The notes below the pieces were generated by a model that was not told the origin of the DNA, did no database searches, and saw only the letters and a program-made list of their open reading frames with translations. A stretch of 64,000 bases of DNA from NCBI GenBank assembly GCA_947306175.1, contig CAMZFV010000002.1, positions 1 to 64,000 on the forward strand. Direction: 5' to 3'. The DNA is from an uncultured Prevotellaceae bacterium. Lineage in GTDB: Bacteria; Bacteroidota; Bacteroidia; Bacteroidales; Muribaculaceae. Positions 36,963-44,852 of this stretch are shown one piece after another. The first letter of the stretch is position 1. Every line of letters begins with the position of its first letter. The position numbers and the translations under genes were made by a program.

Positions 36963-37700
36963 ATGAAGAAATTATTTATATTTGGTTTATTGGCTCTCGG
37001 GATGCTGGCACTGTCGTCGTGCAACGATGACAACGACGAACTGACCGATTCGCGTCTGACCTACTATGCCGACCTCCAACTGCAGGGTGACGAATTCATG
37101 CTTCTTCCCGTGGGAAGCACGTTTGTTGACCCCGGTTGCACTGGCACACTTGCCGGCGAGGACATCACCAGCAAGATTAAGATCGACGGAGCCGATGAGG
37201 TAGATCCCAATACCTTGGGCTTCTATTATATCACTTATTCGGCCGAGGGCAGTGACGGATATCCTGCCTCGGTAGAGCGCACGGTGTGCGTCTATGACCC
37301 GACAATCACCCTGGAGATTGGCGGCAGCTATGATGTTGACATGAACGCTTCGATGTACCAGAAGGCCCGCACTTACGCAGACCGTGCTGCCTACTATGGC
37401 AACACCAGCCAGTGCACCGACATTGTATTTGAGAAGATCGTTCCTGGTATCTACTACGTGAGCGACATCTTCGGTGGCTGGTATGAGCAGATTCGCGGCT
37501 ACGGTTCGCGTTATGCCATGACAGCCTATGTCAGCGTGGACAACGATGGCAATATCGGCTTGCTCAGCAGTTACATTGCTGGTTGGGGCGACAGCGTTGA
37601 CTATCTGGATAACGGTAAGTTTGACAACGGCGTCATCAGCTACGACTTGTGCTATGCCGGTCAGATCTATATGGATCTCGTGTTGAACAGAGTTGAATAA
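36963..37700 (+). CDS. SusD-associated lipoprotein with Ig-like domain
   Basis: 245 residues, lipobox ALSSC-N (Cys at 20). The segment 35-115 (FMLLPVGSTFVDPGCTGTLAGEDI...GFYYITYSAEGSDGYPAS) is an HYR/Ig-like fold of the kind found in DUF5011/DUF5012 lipoproteins; the C-terminal half is unassigned (YYVSDIFGGWYEQIRGYG). In SusCD operons such proteins occupy the SusE/F position and probably bind ligand at the surface. Operon position after the SusD gene, 48 bp apart. Confidence 0.82.
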   Translation: MKKLFIFGLLALGMLALSSCNDDNDELTDSRLTYYADLQLQGDEFMLLPVGSTFVDPGCTGTLAGEDITSKIKIDGADEVDPNTLGFYYITYSAEGSDGYPASVERTVCVYDPTITLEIGGSYDVDMNASMYQKARTYADRAAYYGNTSQCTDIVFEKIVPGIYYVSDIFGGWYEQIRGYGSRYAMTAYVSVDNDGNIGLLSSYIAGWGDSVDYLDNGKFDNGVISYDLCYAGQIYMDLVLNRVE

Positions 37701-37729
37701 CGATGAACCTAATTAAATTGAACAAGATT

Positions 37730-38239
37730 ATGAAGAAATATTTTTCAATATTTGCTTTGAGCCTCGCATTGTGTCTCGGTTTCGCTTCTTGTGGCGTCGA
37801 GACCGATGAGCCCGCAGGTGGAACGGCTGTTGAGAAGATGGCTGGTCACTGGGTGGTTACCGTTGATGCCTATGACGAAGCAGGAAACCTCCTGTATGAG
37901 GACCCCTATGGCATGGGCGAATGGGACATGTACACCTACAACACGGCCAACAATGATGCTGACCAGATGTGGCTGAGCGACGGTGACAACTTCTGGGGTT
38001 ACACCCTGAAGGTGCCCATCGACCTGAATGCTCAGACCTTTGGCATCCAGAACGGCTTCATGTACAACGATGGTGATGATGACCAGTTCTGCACCATCAG
38101 CAATGGTAAGATCATTCCCAACGGAGGCCTGAATGTAAACGGCAAGCCGACCGATGCCATCGAGTATGACATCACCTTCACCGACGACGGCTATGGCTTC
38201 GTTTACCACATCCACGGTGTGCGCTACGCAGGATTCTAA
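37730..38239 (+). CDS. Small lipoprotein, Lipid_bd-like, fourth gene of the SusCD operon
   Basis: 169 residues from the ATG at 37730, chosen because it gives a standard lipoprotein signal (MKKYFSIFALSLALCLGFASC-G); an ATG 27 bp upstream is in frame. The mature part (EKMAGHWVVTVDAYDEAGNLL...ITFTDDGYGFVYHIHGVRYAGF) resembles the small beta-barrel 'lipid-binding putative hydrolase' family seen beside SusD genes. Function not known. Followed by a strong terminator. Confidence 0.78.
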   Translation: MKKYFSIFALSLALCLGFASCGVETDEPAGGTAVEKMAGHWVVTVDAYDEAGNLLYEDPYGMGEWDMYTYNTANNDADQMWLSDGDNFWGYTLKVPIDLNAQTFGIQNGFMYNDGDDDQFCTISNGKIIPNGGLNVNGKPTDAIEYDITFTDDGYGFVYHIHGVRYAGF

Positions 38240-38265
38240 TCCCTGACGCATAACAGACATTGATG

Positions 38266-38305
38266 AAGTGGGGCGTGTCACGAAACGACACGCCCCACTT
38301 TACAT
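38266..38305. terminator. Strong bidirectional terminator
   Basis: A 14-bp stem AAGTGGGGCGTGTC (38266-38279) with GACACGCCCCACTT (38287-38300), 7-nt loop, then TTTACATTT. Ends the SusCD operon and may also end the convergent MATE gene. Confidence 0.88.
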
Positions 38306-38328
38306 TTATCTCTAGCGAAGTAATTTCT

Positions 38329-38391
38329 CTAAACCCTAAACGCTAAACGCTAAACTTCAAGTTCTGAAGTGTTTTGCACTTCGGAACTTGA
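38329..38391. repeat. Composite repeat: four heptamers plus AAGTTC hairpin (copy 3)
   Basis: Four CTAAACN units (38329-38355) followed after one base by a 15-bp hairpin, TCAAGTTCTGAAGTG (38357-38371) with CACTTCGGAACTTGA (38377-38391). The hairpin lies inside the 3' end of the MATE gene and encodes its last 13 residues. Confidence 0.8.
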
Positions 38392-39720
38392 CTTAAACCG
38401 TTGCATGATGATGACGGCGACGATAAATGCCGCCATGTCGCTGGCAGGCAGTGAGAACCACACGCCGTCCAGCCCCCACAGCGACGAGAACAGCAACAGC
38501 ATGGGCAACAGGAACAGCAACTGGCGTGAGAGCGACATGAAGATGCTGATGCGCACCTTGCCGATGGTCTGGAAGAAGTTGGTCACCGTTGCCTGGTAGC
38601 CGATAACGGGGAAGACAAGCATATTGATGCGCAGACCGCGGATGGTGATGGCAATCAGGTCCTCGTCGTTGCTGAACATGCGCACACAGGCCTCAGGGAA
38701 TAGCTCACCGACGAGCCAGCCTACCATCATCGATACCACCGAGGCTGCAATTGAGAGCCGCACGACGCGCTTCACGCGATCCATGTTACGCGCGCCGTAG
38801 TTATAGCCGGCAATGGGCTGCATGCCTTGACAGATACCCATGATGACCATGAAGAAGATGAAGCCCAATCGGTTGGCGATGCTGTAGGCGCCTACGGCCA
38901 GGTCACCGCCAAATTTCATCAACGCGTTGTTCATGAAGATGGCGACCACACAACCTGTAATCTGCATGGCAAACGGCGAGATGCCGATGCTCACGATATC
39001 CTTGACGATATTGCGGGCAGGCTTCAGGAAACGCCACTCCAGATGCAACAACTCCTTTTGACGCGAGAATTGCCACAGCTGCCAGCACAGTACGATGACT
39101 TGGGCCAATATCGTGGCGATGGCAGCGCCCTTGATGCCCATGTGCAGGGGCCAGATGAAGATGGGGTCGAGGATAGTGTTCAGCACCACTGTGACGATGG
39201 TGGCAATCATCGCCGCCTTTGGCTTGCTTGCCGACCGCAGGGCTGCATTCAGGCCCAAATAGAGGTGTGTGATGACGTTGCCCACCAGCAGGATGAACAT
39301 GTAGGCGTGGGCATGGGGCAGCGTCTGATCGCTCGCGCCGAAGAAACGGAGGATGGGGTCGAGGAAGATAATCGACACAATGCCCACCAGCAGACCCGTG
39401 ATGATGTTCAGGGCGACCATGTTGCCCAAGACGTTGTTCGCCTTGTCATACTGACGTTGTCCCAAGCGCAACGACATCAGCGTAGCACCACCCACGCCCA
39501 CCGCCGCACCAAAGGCCGCACCGATGTTCATCAGCGGGAAAGAGATGCCCAAGGCCGCCAGCGCCATCGGACCCACACCATGGCCGATGAAGATGCTATC
39601 CACCATGTTGTACAGCGACGACGCCGTCATCGCTATCACACCAGGCAGGGCATACTGCCACAACAGTTTACCCACCGGCTGAGTGCCCAGTGCCAATGTC
39701 GCTTCCTTGTTATCTCTCAT
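38350..39720 (-). CDS. MATE-family multidrug efflux transporter
   Basis: 456 residues with twelve hydrophobic segments in two halves; typical MATE text: LALGTQPVGKLLWQYALPGVIAMTASSLYNMVDSIFIG, INIGAAFGAAVGVGGATLMS, and ICQGMQPIAGYNYGARNMDRVKRVV in the second half. Uses Na+ or H+ to export cationic drugs or metabolites. The last residues (SSSEVQNTSELEV) are encoded by a dispersed hairpin repeat, so the native tail was probably replaced or extended. A heptamer array lies 5' of the start. Confidence 0.93.
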   Translation of the reverse strand: MRDNKEATLALGTQPVGKLLWQYALPGVIAMTASSLYNMVDSIFIGHGVGPMALAALGISFPLMNIGAAFGAAVGVGGATLMSLRLGQRQYDKANNVLGNMVALNIITGLLVGIVSIIFLDPILRFFGASDQTLPHAHAYMFILLVGNVITHLYLGLNAALRSASKPKAAMIATIVTVVLNTILDPIFIWPLHMGIKGAAIATILAQVIVLCWQLWQFSRQKELLHLEWRFLKPARNIVKDIVSIGISPFAMQITGCVVAIFMNNALMKFGGDLAVGAYSIANRLGFIFFMVIMGICQGMQPIAGYNYGARNMDRVKRVVRLSIAASVVSMMVGWLVGELFPEACVRMFSNDEDLIAITIRGLRINMLVFPVIGYQATVTNFFQTIGKVRISIFMSLSRQLLFLLPMLLLFSSLWGLDGVWFSLPASDMAAFIVAVIIMQRFKSSSEVQNTSELEV

Positions 39721-39726
39721 TTTAAG

Positions 39727-39754
39727 TTTCTAGTCCTTAGTCCCTAGTCCTTAG
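39727..39754. repeat. Heptamer array 5' of the MATE gene
   Basis: TTTCTAG, TCCTTAG, TCCCTAG, TCCTTAG on the plus strand; begins 7 bp before the MATE ATG and fills most of the gap to the next gene's stop (39770). Confidence 0.78.
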
Positions 39755-39769
39755 TTTGTTGTTTGATGA

Positions 39770-41335
39770 TTATTCCTCGAGACAGAAGCATTGCTTGATG
39801 GCGTGGCGGATGGCGGTTGCACTCTCGCTGTTGCCCTTGAGGATGTTCAAGATGCCGCGGATGTAGTCGTCCTTGTTCTTGAAGCCGCACAATATGGCTA
39901 CGTTGCTCTCGCCAATCATCTGTTTCTGGTTATAGACCTTGAGGATGCTCTCGTAATCATCGTTGTCCTCATAGATGTGGAACTCACGGCAAAGTTGGTC
40001 ATAAAGCCCGCGCGGATTGATCTCGCTCACCAGTTCCACCATGTGGTTCTCCAGCGCATTGATGCTGGTGAACTTCATGTCGATGCGCATCTCGACATCA
40101 CGTTTCACGCGGTGACGTACGTGCATGAGTGCCTGCTGCTTGAGTTCCTTGGTGAACATGGCAATGATGCGCTTTTTTACCTTGGGGAATACGATGTCGG
40201 GGTTGCGCCGCTTGTGGTGAGCCACTGCGCGGATGACCCCTTCGAGCATAAGCAGGTTCTCGACCTCGGCGACGTTGGGCACGAGGATATTCTTTTTGCG
40301 CAGGTATTCCACCTCCTGATCGCTGCGGCGGTCGCGGTCCACGATGCCTCGACTCTCCAGTTTGTGTAAACTCTGCAGGTCTCCAAATGAGCGCACGGTC
40401 TCGATGACCTTGTTGCAGCTGCCGAGCGGCTTAACGGTGTATTCGGGGAAGATGAGCGGGTAAAGTTTTGAGTCGATGCTGTGCTTCTCGTCTCCTTCGA
40501 TAAATAGGACGGGTTTGCGGCTGCCCAGCAGGTCAAGCAGTGCCGTGTCCAACTCGCGGCTCGAATTGACCACCTCATAGTCCCACGCAACTGCCTCTGG
40601 GTCAAACTCCTTGACCCACACGCACTGATTGTCGATGCGTGAGTAGGCAAACTCCACGTCGTGAGTGTTGTAGATGAAGGTGCAGTCGGGGCGCATCTGC
40701 TCCAGCACGTTCCATAGCGTGCGCATGATGCTGCTGTGCATAAACGTCTCTGGATCATCGACAAAGATGGCGGCATCGGGCATGGCATAGAGTACAGCTC
40801 CAATGTAATAGAGCACCGATTTCTCGCCATCGCTCAAGCGCATCAACTGGTATTTGTCTTCGTAGCCCTCGGTGGAGAACATCAATTTGCCGTTCTCGCG
40901 TAGTACCTTGTTCTTGGGGAACACTTCCTGCCACTTCTTGACCGTGATGTCGAGTTTGGTCTTTGGAAACTCCATCTTCTCATTCATGAGCTTGTGGGCC
41001 TTGAAGTTCATCAGCTCGCGGAACTCGTCGTTGAGCATGATGAAGAACAGCTTGTCAAACTCGGTCTCGGCATAGTTCTTGATCCGTGGGTTGGCCGCAT
41101 TCATGCGGTTGAACATGTCGTCGATGGAGCCTGGCATCACTTCGGCATTGGGCTGGGATGGGAAGAGTGCCTTGAGTGCCGAGATGCGGTAAGCCTTGTC
41201 GCCTATTTCTTCGACCAGCGCCGAGCAGAAGCGGCTCTTGCCCGAGCCGTTGGCACCGATAATCGTGATCTGCTTGGATTCTATCAGCACTTCAGGCTGA
41301 TGGCCGTCAATTCTTTTTGGAAGTCTGATGTCCAT
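39770..41335 (-). CDS. AAA ATPase with TOPRIM-like DUF4435 domain
   Basis: 521 residues with two parts. The N-terminal ABC/AAA-type ATPase has Walker A GANGSGKS (27-34), the signature LSDGEKS (167-173), Walker B AAIFVDDPET (188-197) and a THD switch (224-226). The C-terminal half is a TOPRIM-like DUF4435 fold: E280 in LFIEGD, and D333/D335 in GIVDRDRR. ATPase plus TOPRIM/DUF4435 is the make-up of OLD-family nucleases and of the PARIS anti-phage system (AriA + AriB), which also exists fused. A defence role is therefore a reasonable inference, but related single genes of unknown role are common in Bacteroidales. No partner gene in the same operon. Confidence 0.78.
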   Translation of the reverse strand: MDIRLPKRIDGHQPEVLIESKQITIIGANGSGKSRFCSALVEEIGDKAYRISALKALFPSQPNAEVMPGSIDDMFNRMNAANPRIKNYAETEFDKLFFIMLNDEFRELMNFKAHKLMNEKMEFPKTKLDITVKKWQEVFPKNKVLRENGKLMFSTEGYEDKYQLMRLSDGEKSVLYYIGAVLYAMPDAAIFVDDPETFMHSSIMRTLWNVLEQMRPDCTFIYNTHDVEFAYSRIDNQCVWVKEFDPEAVAWDYEVVNSSRELDTALLDLLGSRKPVLFIEGDEKHSIDSKLYPLIFPEYTVKPLGSCNKVIETVRSFGDLQSLHKLESRGIVDRDRRSDQEVEYLRKKNILVPNVAEVENLLMLEGVIRAVAHHKRRNPDIVFPKVKKRIIAMFTKELKQQALMHVRHRVKRDVEMRIDMKFTSINALENHMVELVSEINPRGLYDQLCREFHIYEDNDDYESILKVYNQKQMIGESNVAILCGFKNKDDYIRGILNILKGNSESATAIRHAIKQCFCLEE

Positions 41336-41713
41336 AACAATGGTGTTTTTGTTCTTGTGGTGTAAAATTACACATTATTTCTGATAGCGCCAACGAAAAT
41401 CAAAAATAATGCATCAAATTGAAAAAATATCTAAGTATCAAGGGGACTTTTGTGAAAGAATGACTATATTTGCACTCGTTCTTTGGAAGAAGCTTGCTCT
41501 TGATGGTAACGGGTGCATGGCAGGGGACATCATGACATAAGAATGGCGTTTACATGACGCTTCGTGCCTGACAGCTTGGAATCTTGCAAATTTAATTGGT
41601 AGTCAAGGATTGCATCTTGTCGATTGCGTTTGACGAAATGGCGGCAATGTAATAGACTATTAAACAATATAAGTTTGTGGGTGTGACATTTTGACACACC
41701 CTTTTGACGCTAC
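41336..41713. other. Intergenic region with possible small transcript
   Basis: 378 bp without a protein gene. A TATATTTG box at 41465-41472 (plus strand; TTTTG 12 bp upstream, not standard spacing) and a hairpin GGGTGTG (41679-41685) with CACACCC (41695-41701) followed by TTTT could delimit a ~230-nt RNA with internal stems (GCGT/ACGC near 41545-41560, ATTGC/GCAAT near 41623-41648). Weak evidence. Confidence 0.35.
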
Positions 41714-43132
41714 TCAGACGAACAAATCGTCCATGGTGACTTGGCTGTGGATGTCATCAGCATAGCCTCCAGGTTGAAGTCCGTAGGTGGTAATCATTGT
41801 GAGGTGGATGGCTTTCTTGGTCCCTGTTTCGCGTTGGAAGGTGTACACTCGGCGTCGCAGCCTCTGGTCCTCTTCAGTGTCAATGACGTACAGATCCTTT
41901 GAATACTTCATTTCACATACGTTAATAACGTCATCATTTCGGTCAATCAACAGGTCAATTTGAACGCCTTTATCGTTTTTGTCTTTGGGCTTGTGAACCC
42001 ATGAATGAGCAGTGCTGATAACCGCAGAGAAACCAAGAGCTTTCTTGATTTGTTCCAAATGTTGAAGGCATACACGTTCAAAGGCCAAGCCAGCCCATGT
42101 ATCATGCACACCGGTCGGTTGTTGCGAAGTCCAGAAATGTTGATCCCCGTTCACGTTCTGCTGGATAAACTTGAAAAAGAACAGAGTGTAATTGTCCATC
42201 AGTTGATATATGGCATCACGGTTTTTCTTGCCAATGTGGGTGTATCTCCTAATGAATGAACATTGCTCCAGTTCCTTTAAAGCTGTATTGAATTGACCTG
42301 TATTCTTCAAATGGGTATTGACCAAGAGCTCTTCACGTGTCATGCCGGTTTTTTTTGTCGCTAGTGTAGTAATGATTTCAAGGTGTATTCTTGGATTTCT
42401 AAACAAAGATGCATATAGGGCGTCAAACTCATGGGTCAGTTCGCCATTCTCAGCAAAGAACATTCTGTCGATATTCTGGGCAAGACTCAGGCCCTTCTGC
42501 AAGAAACTCCAATAATAAGGAATTCCACCCATCACCATGAAAGCCTCAAGAATCTGACGACGGGTAAAGCCAAGTTTATGATTCTTGCAATATAGTTCAC
42601 ACTCATGCAGATTGAACGGCAGCAAATGTATTTGACGCGTCAATCGATTATGAAGCCCACCATAATTCATCACTATGTTTTCGATAATCCAAGAAGTAGC
42701 GCTGCCACACACAATCAGCACAATATCCTTACGGGTTGTAGCCCATGCGTTCCAAAAATGATCTAAAGCTCGGATAAAATTAGATTTTTGCGTATCCATC
42801 CAGGGAAGTTCATCAATGAAGATGACTTTTTTCCCGTCTGGACATGACGACAGATGACGCTGCAATAGCCGGAATGCTTCACTCCATGTTTTGGGCATAG
42901 CACATTTCTTCATACCGGCAGCATATAAGGACTCGCGGAACTCTGACAACTGCTCCTTTAGTGGAGCATCAAGCAAGCCAGTGTGTTGGAATGAGAACTC
43001 GTAATTGAAAGCCTCTCTCACTAGATATGTTTTGCCAACCCTTCGACGACCATATACTGCAACAAACTCTGATTGCTCGGAATCCAACAATCCCTGGAGC
43101 GTTTTTTTTTCTATCTCTCGACCAATAAGCAT
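41714..43132 (-). CDS. AAA ATPase of the archaeal type (ATPase_2) with DUF234-like C-terminus
   Basis: 472 residues from the ATG at 43132 (MLIGREIEKK), preferred to an upstream ATG at 43165 because a TATCTTTG promoter box lies between at 43155-43162. Walker A GRRRVGKTYL, Walker B VIFIDELPW, sensor segment IVLIVCGSATSWI, then a winged-helix part (LFRNPRIHLEIITTLA...LEQCSFIRRYTHIG) and a nuclease-like C-terminus (GVQIDLLIDRNDDVINVCEMKYS, with the D...E-x-K pattern of PD-(D/E)xK folds). Members are common in Bacteroidales genomes and variable islands; function unknown. Codon choice is visibly AT-richer than in the flanking genes, suggesting acquisition. Confidence 0.82.
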   Translation of the reverse strand: MLIGREIEKKTLQGLLDSEQSEFVAVYGRRRVGKTYLVREAFNYEFSFQHTGLLDAPLKEQLSEFRESLYAAGMKKCAMPKTWSEAFRLLQRHLSSCPDGKKVIFIDELPWMDTQKSNFIRALDHFWNAWATTRKDIVLIVCGSATSWIIENIVMNYGGLHNRLTRQIHLLPFNLHECELYCKNHKLGFTRRQILEAFMVMGGIPYYWSFLQKGLSLAQNIDRMFFAENGELTHEFDALYASLFRNPRIHLEIITTLATKKTGMTREELLVNTHLKNTGQFNTALKELEQCSFIRRYTHIGKKNRDAIYQLMDNYTLFFFKFIQQNVNGDQHFWTSQQPTGVHDTWAGLAFERVCLQHLEQIKKALGFSAVISTAHSWVHKPKDKNDKGVQIDLLIDRNDDVINVCEMKYSKDLYVIDTEEDQRLRRRVYTFQRETGTKKAIHLTMITTYGLQPGGYADDIHSQVTMDDLFV

Positions 43133-43154
43133 AATTCTTAGTTTTTTATCGGTG

Positions 43155-43162
43155 CAAAGATA
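43155..43162 (-). promoter_or_regulatory. -7 box of the AAA/DUF234 gene
   Basis: Reads TATCTTTG on the minus strand, 23 bp before the chosen ATG; it helps to decide the start. No -33 TTG at standard distance. Confidence 0.55.
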
Positions 43163-43165
43163 CAA

Positions 43166-43514
43166 CCATTCCCTCTAATTGACATTATAATATTCATCAA
43201 AAATGTCTTATTTTTAGGAAATAAGTCCAATTTTTTGATAGTTATTTCCTGGAAATAGAACAAAATTGGGTGTTTTTTAAGGCTTTTTATATCCGAAAAC
43301 ATCGTTTTATTTTTCTGGAATGACTATTTTTGCCCATGTCCCAGAAAAATAAAAGCACATTTTTTCTTCAAAACCCTGCGACATTCAATAAAAAATAAGA
43401 ATGTAATTCTTTTTGTACTCCGCTCATGTTGGATGAATTCCTCTAGCTCGACAATGAGAATTAATTCTCATTGTTCTCGCTTAATCGGAATTTTGCACTA
43501 CGTTGACGTTTGGC
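43166..43514. other. AT-rich intergenic region
   Basis: About 350 bp, low GC, between divergent genes. No reading frame, tRNA or clear hairpin recognised until the inverted repeat at 43515. Confidence 0.5.
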
Positions 43515-43590
43515 CGAAGGTAGGCTTCGCCTCAACAATGCAAGAAAAATCAGTTTTTCTTGCTATTGTGTTCGGCTTGCACTACCTTTG
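43515..43590. repeat. Imperfect inverted repeat that carries a promoter
   Basis: Arms 43515-43549 and 43554-43590 around a TCAG centre. The inner part is perfect (GCAAGAAAAA with TTTTTCTTGC), then CAAT with ATTG, and the outer ends CGAAGGTAG and CTACCTTTG. The right arm contains a full promoter reading out to the permease gene: TTG 43560-43562, 20-bp spacer, TACCTTTG 43583-43590. The left arm's equivalent box is TACCTTCG, one base off. Confidence 0.7.
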
Positions 43591-43599
43591 TCTCCTGTT

Positions 43600-44844
43600 A
43601 TGATGGAGTATTTGAATGCGTTTGTGTCGATGTTGAACGGTATGTCGCCGTATCTACTGCTGGGCTTTTTTATTGCCGGGCTGCTGCATGCGTTTGTGCC
43701 GTCATCGATTTATAGCCGTTATCTGGCGGGGACGGGGCTGCGGTCGGTGGCGACTGCGGCTGCCTTTGGCATTCCATTGCCGCTGTGCTCGTGCGGTGTG
43801 CTGCCCACGGCGGTGGCATTGAGGCGCAGTGGCGCTTCGCGGGCGGCTTCGACTTCGTTTCTTATTGCCACGCCCCAAACTGGTGTTGATAGCATTGCGG
43901 CGACCTATTCGATGATGGGCTTGCCGTTTGCCATTCTGCGTCCTGTGGCTGCGCTGGTGACCTCGCTGATTGGCGGCCTTGCCGTCGGTCATTGGGAACG
44001 CAAGGGGGCGCTGGATGACGTGGCGACCGATGGCAATTACGAGTTCAGCGAATTGTCTAAAGGATTTTGGAACAAGGTCGTTGAGACCTTCAAATACGGT
44101 TTCTTTGACATGATGCAGAGCATCGGGCGCTGGCTGCTGATAGGTCTGGTGGTGGCGACGCTGATTACCGTGTTGCTGCCTGACGACTTTTTCTCGACCT
44201 ATGCCCGCTGGCCGCTGTTGAACATGTTTATCATCGTGCTGGTGGCCGTGCCGATGTATGTCTGCGCCACGGGGTCTATCCCTATTGCCGCCGCACTGAT
44301 GCTCAAGGGTATGTCGCCTGGTTGTGCCTTGGTGCTGCTCATGGCTGGTCCCGCCGCTAATATGGCCTCGATGTTTGTCGTTAACAACGCTTTTGGCCGC
44401 AAGGCGACCATCGTCTATCTGTTGTCTATCATTGGTGGAGCGGTGGGCTTCGGGCTGCTCGTGGATTACTGGCCAGGCCTGCGTGAGATTTTTACTAACG
44501 CTTTGCCTTGCCATGTGATGCACCACGGTATGCACGGTGTCTCGTGGCTCAACACCGTGTGCAGTGTGGCGCTGCTTGGCATGATTGTTGTGTCATTAGG
44601 CGCTAAATACTGGAAATCCTATCAAATCAAACATAATCAAACCACTGCTATGAAAGAGTACAAAGTGAAAGGCATGATGTGTGTACACTGCCAAGCCAAC
44701 GTTGAAAAGGGTCTGGCATCGCTGCCAGGCGTGACCAAGGTGACTGTTGACCTTGCAAAAGGAACGGCCCTGGTCGAAGGTGATGTCCCTGACCAGGCCG
44801 TCATTGATAAGATTACTGAACTGGGCTACCAGTACGAGGCTTAG
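43600..44844 (+). CDS. Permease with fused heavy-metal-binding domain (SO_0444-type Cu/Zn efflux)
   Basis: 415 residues from ATG 43600. Ten or so hydrophobic segments in two halves of a DUF318/ArsP-like permease (GFFIAGLLHAFVP; FGIPLPLCSCGVLPTAVALRRSGASRAASTSFLIATPQTGVDS; GSIPIAAALMLKGMSPGCALVLLMAGPAAN), then a C-terminal HMA domain (KVKGMMCVHCQANVEKGL, metal ligands C-V-H-C). This fusion is the SO_0444-type Cu/Zn exporter. The frame stays open 90 bp upstream, but that part covers the promoter and inverted repeat; the -7 box ends 9 bp before this ATG, so the mRNA would have almost no leader. Confidence 0.88.
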   Translation: MMEYLNAFVSMLNGMSPYLLLGFFIAGLLHAFVPSSIYSRYLAGTGLRSVATAAAFGIPLPLCSCGVLPTAVALRRSGASRAASTSFLIATPQTGVDSIAATYSMMGLPFAILRPVAALVTSLIGGLAVGHWERKGALDDVATDGNYEFSELSKGFWNKVVETFKYGFFDMMQSIGRWLLIGLVVATLITVLLPDDFFSTYARWPLLNMFIIVLVAVPMYVCATGSIPIAAALMLKGMSPGCALVLLMAGPAANMASMFVVNNAFGRKATIVYLLSIIGGAVGFGLLVDYWPGLREIFTNALPCHVMHHGMHGVSWLNTVCSVALLGMIVVSLGAKYWKSYQIKHNQTTAMKEYKVKGMMCVHCQANVEKGLASLPGVTKVTVDLAKGTALVEGDVPDQAVIDKITELGYQYEA

Positions 44845-44852
44845 TATCCTCC

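Noticed and set aside
43510..43599. Upstream in-frame start for the permease (MAEGRLRLNN...)
   Set aside because: The stretch is the inverted repeat and promoter; the residues do not look like a permease N-terminus. ATG 43600 is preferred.
43702..44535. 277-codon His/Arg/Gln-rich minus frame opposite the permease
   Set aside because: Shadow of a membrane protein gene; composition is the complement of hydrophobic codons.
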